NCBI GenBank assembly: GCA_015063305.1 | Contig: SVUJ01000001.1 | Coordinates: 86,262-150,261, forward strand | Source: Oscillospiraceae bacterium | Lineage (GTDB): Bacteria > Bacillota > Clostridia > Oscillospirales > CAG-272 | Length of the DNA stretch: 64,000 nt | Direction of reading: 5' to 3' | Shown here: positions 8,479 to 17,277 of the stretch, piece after piece | Layout: each line of letters begins with the position of its first letter | Position numbering within the stretch: position 1 is the first letter of the stretch | The notes under the pieces: generated by a model | Told to the model about the DNA's origin: nothing | The model's database searches: none | The model's input: only the letters and a program-made list of their open reading frames with translations | Program-made: the position numbers and the translations under genes

Positions 8479-8561
8479 TGGTGCGGGTGACAGGGGTCGA
8501 ACCTGCACGAATTAACACAAGATCCTAAATCTTGCGCGTCTGCCAATTCCGCCACACCCGC
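8479..8561 (-). tRNA. tRNA-Leu (anticodon UAG)
   Basis: The minus strand gives a full class II tRNA: acceptor GCGGGTG pairing with CACCCGC, D-arm region GGCGGAATTGGCAGACGC, anticodon stem CAAGA/TCTTG with loop TTTAGGA (anticodon UAG), a variable arm, and a T-arm with GGTTCGACCCC. Discriminator A and CCA are encoded. Mature ends are 8561 and 8479. It reads CUA/CUG leucine codons. Confidence 0.95.
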
Positions 8562-8850
8562 ATATTAAGTTTGTTTCGGGCAGCCGCGCCCGCGAGACAG
8601 CTTCAAACATAGTCGCATTGCTTCCTGCCGTCGCAATTCTCCTTGTTTGTGCGCCTTCTCGAACTCGCTCGGTCACCCACCAGGTGCGCTCGTTCTCGAA
8701 GCTGCCAATTCCGCCACACCCGCATATTAAGTTTGCTTCGGGCAGCCGCGCCTACGTCAGCGACATTTATCATAACACAAAACAAACGTCTTGTCAACAC
8801 AATTTTTTGCTCGTGCTCGACAATGATAAAATCTTTCCTTATTTTACATA
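8562..8850. other. tRNA-Leu leader and duplicated tRNA fragment
   Basis: About 52 bp (8541-8592: the first 22 nt of the tRNA plus its leader ATATTAAGTTTGTTTCGGGC...) recurs at 8702-8753 with one mismatch. The second fragment is not continued by a tRNA; it runs instead into CTTCGAGAACGAGCGCACC... The 161-bp direct-repeat spacing looks like a decayed tandem tRNA or an insertion at the tRNA 5' end. The minus-strand ORF 8603..9106 is an artefact of reading through it. No protein gene is seen here. Confidence 0.7.
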
Positions 8851-8879
8851 TTGAAATCGGGAAAGGTTTATGGTATAAT
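8851..8879 (+). promoter_or_regulatory. Promoter of the YfbR-like gene
   Basis: TTGAAA at 8851-8856, 17 bp, TATAAT at 8874-8879, 27 bp before the coding start. Confidence 0.85.
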
Positions 8880-8905
8880 GAGGTAACGTCAGTTGAGGAG
8901 ATATT

Positions 8906-9487
8906 ATGAGTCATAACTTTTTTGCATATATGGCGCGAATGAAGCTCATTCGGCGCTGGAGTCTTATGAAATCGGTGAGCGACGAGAACGTCGCCGAGCA
9001 CAGCGCGCAGGTCGCGCAGATAGCTCACGCGCTCGCGCTCATAAAGAACCGTATGTTCGGAGGAGAGCTTAACGTGGACAGGATAACCTCTGCCGCGCTT
9101 TACCACGAGGCATCCGAGGTGCTTACGGGAGATCTGCCCACTCCGATAAAATATTATAATCCCGAGATACGCAAGGCGTACAAGGATATCGAAGCGGTGG
9201 CAAACGACAAGCTCTTGTCTATGCTTCCCGACCAGCTCAGGGATGATTACCGAGAGCTTATTGAAGTGCCTGTTGACTCGTATGAGTATGCGCTCATAAA
9301 GGCGGCGGACAAGATCTCGGCCTACATAAAGTGCATCGAGGAGCTCAAGAGCGGGAACAGGGAATTCGCCAAGGCTGAGGCGACACTGAAAAAAGAGGTG
9401 AAAAGCTTCTTTTATCTTGGTGAGGTCAAATATTTCTTTGACAATTTCATAGATACTTTTGGCAAAACTCTTGACGAGTTGGAATAA
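8906..9487 (+). CDS. yfbR: YfbR-like HD-domain 5'-deoxynucleotidase
   Basis: A 193-aa HD-domain phosphohydrolase close in length and motifs to E. coli YfbR, which dephosphorylates dNMPs. It shows RWSLMKS...NVAEHSAQVA (metal His), YHEASEVLTGDLPTPIKY (HD-like metal site and the family-specific loop) and a late KAADKISAYIKC (metal Asp). The start follows GTTGAGGAG by 7 nt. The product likely salvages deoxynucleosides in the cytosol. Monocistronic. Confidence 0.88.
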   Translation: MSHNFFAYMARMKLIRRWSLMKSVSDENVAEHSAQVAQIAHALALIKNRMFGGELNVDRITSAALYHEASEVLTGDLPTPIKYYNPEIRKAYKDIEAVANDKLLSMLPDQLRDDYRELIEVPVDSYEYALIKAADKISAYIKCIEELKSGNREFAKAEATLKKEVKSFFYLGEVKYFFDNFIDTFGKTLDELE

Positions 9488-9565
9488 ATCCTACATTATA
9501 TTTTATTATATATAGCAATTCTGCTTTTTTTGATAAAAATATTGTAACAAATTTGATTTATCCCC

Positions 9566-9594
9566 TTGACAACGGGGAAAATAAAGGATATAAT
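9566..9594 (+). promoter_or_regulatory. Consensus promoter of the large lipoprotein
   Basis: TTGACA at 9566-9571, 17 bp, TATAAT at 9589-9594: a perfect sigma-A promoter. The leader of about 90 nt contains the small inverted repeat GTCGGTACTGGCCGAC before an AGGAGG site. Confidence 0.9.
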
Positions 9595-9692
9595 GATTTA
9601 GTATAATAAGTAAATTGTCGGTACTGGCCGACCTACACTTGTTTCTTTGAGGTAACTCAAGATTATAAATTTCAATCTTAGGAGGAATTTTT

Positions 9693-12527
9693 ATGAAGCG
9701 ACATGTAAAAATGTCATTGGTGCTCGTTGCACTTCTCCTTGCTTTCGCGTTCATTTTTACCGGATGTAATGATGAGCTCGCTGCTAAGGTAGACGAGAAT
9801 GCAACCGCTGCACAGAACGCCGCGGATGCGGCAAACAAGGTTCAGTCTAACCTTGATGCGGCTAAGACTGAGCTCGCAAAGGATATCGCTGCTAACGAAG
9901 CAGCAGCAAAGAAGGCATTGACCGACCTCGAGGCTGCTAAGGCTGCTCTCGATAAGGCAATTAAGGACGGAGATGCAGCAGACGCGGCAGCTCTCGTTGC
10001 AAAGGCAGAGGCTCTTGAAACAGCTATAAAGGCTGCTAAGGATGCCATAACAACTCTTGAAACAAGCGTTGCAGCCGCTAAGGATGCAGCAGACGCAGCT
10101 CTTGAGGATGCTATAGAGGCTGTTGAGGCTCTCGAAGAGGAGCTTGAGGATGCTATAGCTGACGCTAAGGCAGCTGTTAGTGCAGCAGCTCTCCAGCTCA
10201 AGGCTTGGGATGATGCAACCGATGCAATCATTTCCGGAGCAGAAGGCGCAAGCCTTAAGGCTCTCTCCGGCGCATATGCTGAGTACGAGGCAGTAAAGGA
10301 TTACTACTTCGCAGCTGATTACGCAGAGATCGCTTATCAGTATGACGCAGCATACCTTCGTATGATCAGAGCTACCAGCGTTGATGCTGTTAAGGCTGCA
10401 TACGATACATTCGTTGAGGAAGCAGCTAAGCTTCCCACAATCCCCACTTCTCTCTACAACGCTCTTATGGCTGCTGGCGAGACTGTTGAAGATCTCGTTT
10501 ACGACGAAGACGTTGAAGAGAACCTTGTTAAGGCAAGAACTATACTCGGCGCAGTAGACGTTATGAGCGCTGAGCTCAAGGTTGAGCTTATGGATCAGAT
10601 CAACGCTTACGGTGAAGATGATGTTGATCTCGCAGCTCTTTACAATACATACATTGCAAGATACGGCGTTCTCACCATGATCAACGGTGGTGAAGAGCTC
10701 CTTGCTGATATCAACGAGGCTCTTGAAGCTCTTACAGTTCCCACATCTGATTACACCGCTATTCGCAGCGACGTAACCACATGGACAACAAGCTCCACAA
10801 CAACTCTCAACGGTGACGTTACTAACGACGTAGCCGCAGTTGAAGGACTCCAGGCTGCTATCGACGCTCTTACCGCAGCTGAGAACCGTGCAGCAGCACT
10901 CGTTACCGCTTATGCTGAGGCTGAGGCTCTCAACGCTCAGATAGCTGCTCTTAAGACCGCTATCGAGGCAGACGGCGCAACAGTAACTAACGAAACCGCA
11001 CTCGACGCATTGAAGACATCTGTCAATGCTTGGGTTGACACATACTTCTCCGGCGCTTACGCTGAGGAGAAGGCTACAGAAACCGAAGAGGGATCTGTAA
11101 ACTACAATAAGGTTGACTATGAGGCACTTGAAGAAGTCAACGAGCTCTTCCTTGCTGAGCTTGACTCCTTCGCAAAGGCATCTAAGGTATTCGAGGATGC
11201 TGTTGCTGCTATAGGCGAAGTAGACCTTCTCAGCGCTGATGAGATTCAGGCTGCTTGGGATGCATACTACGCATGGATAATCGAGGCTGACCTCAGAAAC
11301 TTCGACTATGCAACCAATCCCACAGCAACCTACCTTGAGCTCGTTGAAAAGGATACCGAGTACAAGGCACTCGTAGAAGAGGCACTCGCTGCATACAACG
11401 AGGTTGCTCTCGCAGACGATTTCGCTGCAACACTTTACAATGCAAACAAGATCAACGCTGTTCTTGCTTGGTACGAGCACTACGCAGTTGTTGAGGGCGG
11501 AGTAAAGGTATTTGAGGACGGTTATGTTCTCAGCGACACTCTCACAATTACCGCTGCAGATCTTGCAAAGGTAGAGGGACTCTACGCAGATTATGAGGCT
11601 CTCAAGGCAGCTAAGGCTGAAGAGACCGCAAAGGTTCAGGCTCTCATAGAGGCTATAGGTACAGTTACTATGAACGATAAGGCAGCTATCGAGGCAGCTG
11701 AGGCTGCATACGCTGCATGGCTCGCAGGAACTAACGCTCCCGAGGGCTACACCGCTGCTCAGTTCGCACTTGACGAGGACAACACACTCTCGTTCTACGT
11801 ATCCGATGACGTTCTCAGAGCTGCAAGAACAGCTTGGAACGGACTCAATGCTCAGGTAACAGCTATCAAGACCGCTATTGCTGATCTTGATGACAAGAAG
11901 GACGTAGCTGACTTCAACGCTGACATTGCCGAGTACACAGTAGCTGTAAATGCTATCAAGGCTGCTATCGAGACCTTCAAGACCGCAAACGGCGGTGACC
12001 TTGAGGGCAACGTAACCGATGCTGAGTTTGCTAAGCTTTACGCTGGAGCATTCGCAATAGAGAAGTACAACGTATACGCAGCACTCGTTGTAGAGCAGGA
12101 AGCTGCTAACGCAACCGTTAACGGTCTTGCAATCAGCGATCTTGATAAGACAACCACAAAGAACGCTATCGCAGCTATCGTTGAAAAGGCTCTCGAGGAT
12201 ATCGAGGCTGTATACGTAGCAGCTGATAACGCTGATGCAGCAGCTCGCAAGGCTGACATTGATGCTATCAAGGCACTCGCAGCAGCTAAGATCGATGCTA
12301 TTGAGGTTGCAGCAGGCACTTACAAGGATTACGTAGTTGCAGTAGAGGCGGATGCTACTCTTGCCGCTGACGAAGTTGCAAAGGCAGAGGTAGTAGTTGC
12401 ACTCAACACCTCTTACGTAAACAACGTAATGCGGATAAAGGCAGCTCTCAACGCAGCAAACGCTGACACATTTGCTGCAATGGTAGCTACACAGCTTGAG
12501 GCAGTATACCCTATAACAACTCCGTAA
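9693..12527 (+). CDS. Very large Ala-rich, coiled-coil lipoprotein of unknown function
   Basis: A 944-aa protein starting with a lipoprotein signal (MKRHVKMSLVLVALLLAFAFIFTGC), with Cys in the lipobox FTGC and Asn after it. Residues about 30-170 are Ala/Glu/Lys heptad-like sequence, a likely long coiled coil. The rest is helical, acidic and alternates Ala-rich helices with Tyr/Trp-containing stretches (DAYYAWI, EAAYAAWLAG), suggesting repeated helical bundles resembling FIVAR-type spacers. There are no Cys residues after the lipobox. It has a perfect promoter, AGGAGG start, ribosomal-gene-like codons and a strong terminator, so it is probably an abundant surface protein. I cannot assign a family. 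Confidence 0.85.
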   Translation: MKRHVKMSLVLVALLLAFAFIFTGCNDELAAKVDENATAAQNAADAANKVQSNLDAAKTELAKDIAANEAAAKKALTDLEAAKAALDKAIKDGDAADAAALVAKAEALETAIKAAKDAITTLETSVAAAKDAADAALEDAIEAVEALEEELEDAIADAKAAVSAAALQLKAWDDATDAIISGAEGASLKALSGAYAEYEAVKDYYFAADYAEIAYQYDAAYLRMIRATSVDAVKAAYDTFVEEAAKLPTIPTSLYNALMAAGETVEDLVYDEDVEENLVKARTILGAVDVMSAELKVELMDQINAYGEDDVDLAALYNTYIARYGVLTMINGGEELLADINEALEALTVPTSDYTAIRSDVTTWTTSSTTTLNGDVTNDVAAVEGLQAAIDALTAAENRAAALVTAYAEAEALNAQIAALKTAIEADGATVTNETALDALKTSVNAWVDTYFSGAYAEEKATETEEGSVNYNKVDYEALEEVNELFLAELDSFAKASKVFEDAVAAIGEVDLLSADEIQAAWDAYYAWIIEADLRNFDYATNPTATYLELVEKDTEYKALVEEALAAYNEVALADDFAATLYNANKINAVLAWYEHYAVVEGGVKVFEDGYVLSDTLTITAADLAKVEGLYADYEALKAAKAEETAKVQALIEAIGTVTMNDKAAIEAAEAAYAAWLAGTNAPEGYTAAQFALDEDNTLSFYVSDDVLRAARTAWNGLNAQVTAIKTAIADLDDKKDVADFNADIAEYTVAVNAIKAAIETFKTANGGDLEGNVTDAEFAKLYAGAFAIEKYNVYAALVVEQEAANATVNGLAISDLDKTTTKNAIAAIVEKALEDIEAVYVAADNADAAARKADIDAIKALAAAKIDAIEVAAGTYKDYVVAVEADATLAADEVAKAEVVVALNTSYVNNVMRIKAALNAANADTFAAMVATQLEAVYPITTP

Positions 12528-12575
12528 CTGCCGCTTAAGATTGGATAATAATAGATTAGCTATTATCAATTCATA

Positions 12576-12617
12576 AAAATTCCCCCTCGATGCAATCTTG
12601 CATCGGGGGGAATTTTT
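12576..12617 (+). terminator. Lipoprotein terminator
   Basis: AATTCCCCCTCGATGCAA...TTGCATCGGGGGGAATT followed by TTT: a long stem with a U tract, about 50 nt after the stop codon. Confidence 0.9.
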
Positions 12618-12810
12618 GTCCGGAGGGAGTTTTAAATTTAATGTGAACAACCCAGATCTTTGCTTGCGGGGGCTCCCCGCCCCTCCGTAAAATAAAACAT
12701 AAAATAGAAAACAAAAAACAAAAAATTAACAATAATTCGTTCAATCATACACAATAAATTAAAAAAATAATGTTATCATAATAATATACACTTAAAATGG
12801 GGAGATATGT

Positions 12811-15800
12811 ATGCTTGAACTTAGAAATATAGTCAAACAATATTCCTCGGGGGATACCGCCGTTACCGCGCTTAACGGAGTGAGCCTGAAATTCCGTGAG
12901 AGCGAATTTGTGTCGATCCTCGGTAAATCGGGCTGCGGAAAGACCACGATGCTCAATATCATCGGCGGCCTTGACAGGTATACCTCGGGTGATCTTATAA
13001 TCAACGGAAGATCGACAAAGGAATTCAAGGACAGAGATTGGGACGTTTACCGTAACCACTCGATCGGATTCGTTTTCCAGAGCTATAACCTTATCCCTCA
13101 CCAGACCGTACTCGCAAACGTTGAGCTTGCGCTCACGCTTTCGGGTGTTTCAAAGGCAGAACGCCGCCGCAGAGCGGTATCGGCGCTCGAAAAGGTGGGG
13201 CTTGGAGATCAGCTTAAGAAAAAGCCAAGTCAGATGTCGGGCGGACAGATGCAGAGAGTGGCTATCGCCCGCGCGCTTGTTAACGACCCCGATATCCTTC
13301 TCGCAGACGAACCTACCGGCGCGCTTGATACACACACCAGCACTCAGATAATGGACCTGCTCAAGGAGGTCGCTAAGGAAAAGCTGGTAATAATGGTAAC
13401 GCACAACCCCGATATCGCTCAGGAGTATTCAACGAGAATAGTTCAGCTCTCTGACGGTGAGGTCATATCCGACTCCGATCCTTATGACGGAGAGGAAGAG
13501 CAAAAAGCGCCCGTGGCTGTGGCAAAAGTCAAGAAAAAGAGCATGTCCTTTCCCACGGCAATATCGCTTTCTCTTAACAACCTTCTTACAAAAAAGACGA
13601 GAACGATACTTACGTCCTTCGCGGGAAGTATCGGTATCATAGGAATCGCGCTGATACTTTCTCTCTCAAACGGTATTCAGGCGTATATAGACGCGGTTCA
13701 GGAGGATACGCTCTCAACCTATCCGCTCACACTTGAGGCGACGACTCAGGACTACACCGCTATGCTTAACGCGATGATGGAAGTGTCTGAGGTGAAAGAG
13801 GGAGAGATAGACCCGAACAAGATCTACGTTGACGACTCGCTTGGAGCTATGATGTCGGCTATGTCGGCAACCAAGGAAAACGACCTCGTTTCCTTCAAGA
13901 AATATCTTGAAGAAAATTACGACAGCATAAAGGACAACGTAAGTGACATTCAATACACCTACGATTTCGACCTTCAGGTGTTTACCGCGGACGGCAAGGT
14001 GCAGGTCAGTCCCACCGAGATATTTGACAATATGGGCTCGTCTTTTGCGGGAATCAGCGAAATGATGAAGACCATGGGCGGATTTGGCATTATGTCCGAG
14101 ATGATAAACAATCAGGAGCTTCTCGACCAGCAGTATGAGCTTGTGGGCGAGGGAAGCCATTGGCCCACGAACGCCAACGAGGTAGTGCTGGTTGTAAACA
14201 GCAATAACCAGATAAGCAAGATGACCCTTTATATGCTCGGTGTGCTTCCTCAGGAAGAGCTTGAGGATATTATGAAAAAGCTTATGACAGACGGCACTTA
14301 CGAGTCGTCGCATATGCAGGAATACACGCTTGACGACTTCCTCGGAATGAAGTTCTATCTGCTCAACACCTCGGATTACTATACCAAGACAGGCGTCAAT
14401 TACAAAGTTGACGGTGTGGATTATCCGATGTGGCAGGATATGCGCGAATACGGCTTCAAGAATGCGGACGGACAGCCCATAACGCAAGAGGAATTTATCG
14501 TGCAAAACGGCACTGAGCTGGTGATATCGGGAATCGTTCGTCCGAAGGAGGGCGCAACTGCCACCTCTATATCGGGTGCGTTGGGTTACTCTAAGGCGCT
14601 GACCGATATGATCCTTGCTTGGAACGCTGAAAGCGAGATAATCGATCAGCAGAAAAAGACTCCAAACAACAGCGTTCTCAACGGCGCGACCTTTAAGCGC
14701 ACTCCCTATACGCGCGAGAACATTCGCGATCTTATCGACCGAGTTGGCTCTACCAATATGAGCCGTTTCTACAGCATAGTCACGGCAATGCTTCGCGACA
14801 ATCCCGAATTCAAGGGCATTTGGAACGATAAGGAGCTTGCCATCACAATGTATATCAGCACTCTGGACGACAAGCAAATGGCTGCTGAGATTGCAGCCCT
14901 TCTGGAGAATGCAAGGGCTAACGATCCCACGGGTATGCAGCTTAGTATGCTCTTTATGCTTCTCAACAATGAGCAGCTTGGTGGACCGAAGAACGTGCAG
15001 ATCACACCCGATAACGTTGTGGCGCTTCTGCCCGTTATGTCGGATACGCAGATCATGCTTATGCTCAGCGGTGTTCCGGCAGATCCCAACAATACCATGA
15101 TGCCGAACGGTATCCCCGGGCTGAACAAAATCTGCGACACGGATACGACCGATGCGCTCTTTGAAAAAATTAAGAGCAAGCTTGCAAATGGAGAGTGGAT
15201 GGTCAGCGAGAAGTTTATTTCTCTGATGCTGGAAAGCAAAAACAGCGACGGCACACCTTTGCTTGATGACGAGATGTTTGCAACCTTCGAAGCGACTCTC
15301 TACGATATGGTTCCAGACAAGGATGAAACCTACGATTCGATGCTGACAAAGCTTGGCGACGCCGAGAAGGCATCGCCCGCTTCGATAAACTTCTATGCTA
15401 AGGATTTTGAGTCTAAGGACAATATTGAGGCATTCATCAAGGAATATAACGATGCTCAGACTGACAAGAGCAAGAAGATAGAATACAACGATATTATCGG
15501 AACTATGATGTCCTCGATCTCTCTCATAATAAACGTAATATCCTACGTTCTTATAGCCTTCGTTTCGATATCTCTTGTGGTATCCTCGATAATGATAGGA
15601 ATAATCACCTATATCTCGGTGCTCGAGAGAACCAAGGAGATAGGAATTCTCCGCTCGATAGGCGCGTCGAAGAAGGATATATCGCGCGTGTTCAACGCCG
15701 AAACGCTTATCGTGGGACTAGCGGCAGGACTTATAGGAATACTTTCCACTCTCCTGCTCTGCATACCGATAAACGCTATAATCCACGCGCTTTCGGGAAT

Positions 15801-15942
15801 AAGCACGATAAACGCCGTGCTTCCTTGGGTAGGCGGTGTGGCACTGGTGATCATCAGTATGTTCCTCACATTTATCGCGGGACTCATACCCTCGCGTCTT
15901 GCGGCTAAGAAAGACCCTGTAGAGGCGCTCAGAAGCGAATAA
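12811..15942 (+). CDS. ABC transporter, fused ATPase and FtsX/MacB-type permease
   Basis: A 1043-aa fusion. Residues 1-225 are a LolD/MacB-type ATPase: Walker A GKSGCGKTT (about 38-46), signature MSGGQMQRVAIARAL (about 142), Walker B ILLADEPTGALD (about 162-173). A first membrane helix follows at about 260-285, then a very large extracytoplasmic region (about 290-890). The C-terminal FtsX domain has three helices (about 900-1030), including LERTKEIGILRSIGASKKDI. Such proteins work as mechanotransmitters or export peptides rather than classic pumps. GGGGAG lies 7 nt before ATG 12811. No two-component system or partner is adjacent, so the substrate is unknown. Confidence 0.9.
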   Translation: MLELRNIVKQYSSGDTAVTALNGVSLKFRESEFVSILGKSGCGKTTMLNIIGGLDRYTSGDLIINGRSTKEFKDRDWDVYRNHSIGFVFQSYNLIPHQTVLANVELALTLSGVSKAERRRRAVSALEKVGLGDQLKKKPSQMSGGQMQRVAIARALVNDPDILLADEPTGALDTHTSTQIMDLLKEVAKEKLVIMVTHNPDIAQEYSTRIVQLSDGEVISDSDPYDGEEEQKAPVAVAKVKKKSMSFPTAISLSLNNLLTKKTRTILTSFAGSIGIIGIALILSLSNGIQAYIDAVQEDTLSTYPLTLEATTQDYTAMLNAMMEVSEVKEGEIDPNKIYVDDSLGAMMSAMSATKENDLVSFKKYLEENYDSIKDNVSDIQYTYDFDLQVFTADGKVQVSPTEIFDNMGSSFAGISEMMKTMGGFGIMSEMINNQELLDQQYELVGEGSHWPTNANEVVLVVNSNNQISKMTLYMLGVLPQEELEDIMKKLMTDGTYESSHMQEYTLDDFLGMKFYLLNTSDYYTKTGVNYKVDGVDYPMWQDMREYGFKNADGQPITQEEFIVQNGTELVISGIVRPKEGATATSISGALGYSKALTDMILAWNAESEIIDQQKKTPNNSVLNGATFKRTPYTRENIRDLIDRVGSTNMSRFYSIVTAMLRDNPEFKGIWNDKELAITMYISTLDDKQMAAEIAALLENARANDPTGMQLSMLFMLLNNEQLGGPKNVQITPDNVVALLPVMSDTQIMLMLSGVPADPNNTMMPNGIPGLNKICDTDTTDALFEKIKSKLANGEWMVSEKFISLMLESKNSDGTPLLDDEMFATFEATLYDMVPDKDETYDSMLTKLGDAEKASPASINFYAKDFESKDNIEAFIKEYNDAQTDKSKKIEYNDIIGTMMSSISLIINVISYVLIAFVSISLVVSSIMIGIITYISVLERTKEIGILRSIGASKKDISRVFNAETLIVGLAAGLIGILSTLLLCIPINAIIHALSGISTINAVLPWVGGVALVIISMFLTFIAGLIPSRLAAKKDPVEALRSE

Positions 15943-15956
15943 TACTCTAAATTAAA

Positions 15957-15983
15957 GGGGAAGGAAGTTTTGCTTCCTTCCCC
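15957..15983 (+). terminator. Hairpin between ABC transporter and zinc-ribbon gene
   Basis: GGGGAAGGAAG and CTTCCTTCCCC form an 11-bp stem with a 5-nt loop. No U tract follows, so it may only attenuate transcription or protect the mRNA end. Confidence 0.55.
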
Positions 15984-16010
15984 GTAAATCAAATTCGGGA
16001 GTAAGTGACA

Positions 16011-16418
16011 ATGGGAAAATTTAAAAGTAAGCTATACAGATTTATGTACGGCAGATACGGTTACGACACGCTCGGAAAGGTCCTGCTGTGGACCTACATC
16101 AGCTTGATGCTCTGCTACACCCTGCTTTCCTTTTTCGTGAACGAGCCCTTCTTCGATCTGTGCTACTATCTGCTCAGTTTTTCGTTGGTAATATACATCT
16201 TTTTCAGAATAATGTCGCGTAACGTGGCGAAAAGACGCGCCGAAAATCAGAAGTTCTGCAACTTCTTCAAGCTGAGAAAAAATAAATTCAAGGACAGAAA
16301 AACTCACGTCTACCGCAAATGCCCCTCTTGCAAGGCGGTCCTGCGATTGCCTAAATCAAAGGGAAAACATTCGGTCTGCTGCCCGAAGTGCAGAAATAAG
16401 TTTATAGTTAGAGGATAG
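16011..16418 (+). CDS. Small membrane protein with C-terminal zinc ribbon
   Basis: A 135-aa protein with two hydrophobic segments (about residues 20-40 and 50-65), a basic linker, and a C-terminal zinc ribbon with CPSC and CPKC knuckles (about 103-128). The track starts at GTG 16005, but GGGAG at 15997 is better spaced for ATG 16011. It probably sits in the membrane with the ribbon in the cytosol. The zinc ribbon resembles the MJ0042 type. Function unknown. It lies 68 bp after the ABC transporter on the same strand and may be cotranscribed. Confidence 0.75.
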   Translation: MGKFKSKLYRFMYGRYGYDTLGKVLLWTYISLMLCYTLLSFFVNEPFFDLCYYLLSFSLVIYIFFRIMSRNVAKRRAENQKFCNFFKLRKNKFKDRKTHVYRKCPSCKAVLRLPKSKGKHSVCCPKCRNKFIVRG

Positions 16419-16421
16419 ATT

Positions 16422-16454
16422 AAGGGAGAACCTGCCCCGGAAAGGTTCTCCCTT
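16422..16454 (+). terminator. Family A hairpin terminator
   Basis: AAGGGAGAACC pairs with GGTTCTCCCTT immediately after the zinc-ribbon gene, followed by TTAACCCTCTCCAAACC, the same trailing spacer as other family A copies. Confidence 0.65.
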
Positions 16455-16507
16455 TAACCCTCTCCAAACCTTTTTAAACTATTTTTAGCTACAGACTGTT
16501 TGTTTTG

Positions 16508-16866
16508 CTTTATAGCCTTCCTCCGGGAGGAAGGGGGACCGCATAGCGGTGGAAGGAGAGTGCGGTATATTAAAATTAGTTTAGTGTTATTGTAACGCGC
16601 TCTCCCTCAGTCGCCTACGGCGACAGCTCCCTCCCGGAGGGAGCCTTTTTTCGGACGATTCGTGAATCGCCCCTACATTCGGCGAGAGATAAACCCCCGC
16701 CCTACGGTTTGAGGTGACGATTAGTTTTCTATTTTATGTTTTGCTTATTTGTTTGTTTTTCGGGGCGTCGAGGGGCGGGTATGACCCGCGGCAAAAATCG
16801 GGGTAGTTCCCACTATTCGCTTGCTTCAACCCGATGGTGAAGATAGTGTAAAAAGGTTCTCCCTTG
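16508..16866 (+). repeat. Left arm of long inverted repeat bracketing a 5-kb block
   Basis: 16508-16757 is a near-perfect reverse complement of about 21853-22102; I count about three differences by eye. 16768-16866 continues as a reverse complement of about 21590-21690. The right arm carries an extra segment of roughly 150 bp, including a family B palindrome, between these two parts. Seven genes lie between the arms. Confidence 0.85.
16515..16645 (+). repeat. Family C palindromic repeat, copy 1
   Basis: It starts with the palindrome GCCTTCCTCCGGGAGGAAGG, continues GGGACCGCATAGCGGTGGAAGGAG, has an A/T-rich middle, then CTCTCCCTCAGTCGCC...GGCGACAGCTCCCTC and the closing palindrome CTCCCTCCCGGAGGGAG. 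The same plan occurs at 21967, 34031, 58950 and 60581. Confidence 0.85.
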
Positions 16867-16869
16867 CTA

Positions 16870-17268
16870 TCACCCGACAAAAAGTAAAATTGCAAGCATG
16901 AGAATGATATCGTCGTCCGCGCCGTTTTGTGAGATGAGGAAAATAAGCGCGATAAGCAGTAACTCCTCAAAACCAAATCTTCCCGAAAACATTTTTCCTA
17001 TATCAAAGCCAAAGCCGGGGAATCTTATCCCTTTTTTGTTTGGTCTGAAGACCTCGCGAGCTTCCTCTTTTATTTCTTTATCTTCTGTATCGTTTGCGGG
17101 TGCGCTGACGGTTTCTATGTCGGGCTGTTCGGTACTTTGCTCGGTGGGGATCTCATCTATGATTATTTCTTTCTTATCTTCCTCGGTCGGGCTGAATGCG
17201 TTTCCGCTGTAATTTTCGGGCACACGGACACCGCCCGAGAATCTATAATTTGGATATCTGCTATACAT
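16870..17268 (-). CDS. Unknown protein with paired C-terminal hydrophobic helices
   Basis: A 132-aa protein. The N-terminal part is polar and probably disordered, Tyr/Pro- then Glu-rich (about residues 1-85). The end, after GRFGFEELLLIALIFLIS, has two hydrophobic segments split by GADDD. That C-terminal pattern recurs in unannotated clostridial proteins, from memory and unverified. The start is preceded by AGGGGGATATT. It is the last gene of a three-gene minus-strand run (17981 to 16870), with gaps of 35 and 9 bp. The function is unknown. Its stop codon lies right beside the left long inverted repeat. Confidence 0.7.
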   Translation of the reverse strand: MYSRYPNYRFSGGVRVPENYSGNAFSPTEEDKKEIIIDEIPTEQSTEQPDIETVSAPANDTEDKEIKEEAREVFRPNKKGIRFPGFGFDIGKMFSGRFGFEELLLIALIFLISQNGADDDIILMLAILLFVG

Positions 17269-17277
17269 AATATCCCC

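Larger units (their letters stand above)
16419..16869. other. Repeat-filled gap between convergent genes
   Basis: No gene is seen. It holds a family A terminator, a family C palindrome (16515-16645), a stretch shared with 21.85-21.95 kb, and the CACCATCGGG...CCGCGGCAAAAATCGGGG module. Nearly all of it is repeated, inverted, at 21560-22102. Confidence 0.85.

Noticed and set aside
8340-8555. 71-aa minus ORF beginning MAELADAQDLGS
   Set aside because: It is the tRNA-Leu gene translated in frame, a classic artefact.
8603-9106. 167-aa minus ORF with WRNWQLRERAHLVGDRASSRR
   Set aside because: It reads through tRNA-flanking sequence and into the antisense of yfbR; such ORFs are typical false genes beside tRNAs.
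9714-12650. 978-aa minus-strand ORF opposite the large lipoprotein
   Set aside because: It is rich in Cys, Ser, Leu and Tyr with no domain, lies exactly antisense to a gene with promoter, RBS and lipobox, and arises from the biased GCT/GCA/CTT codons of that gene.
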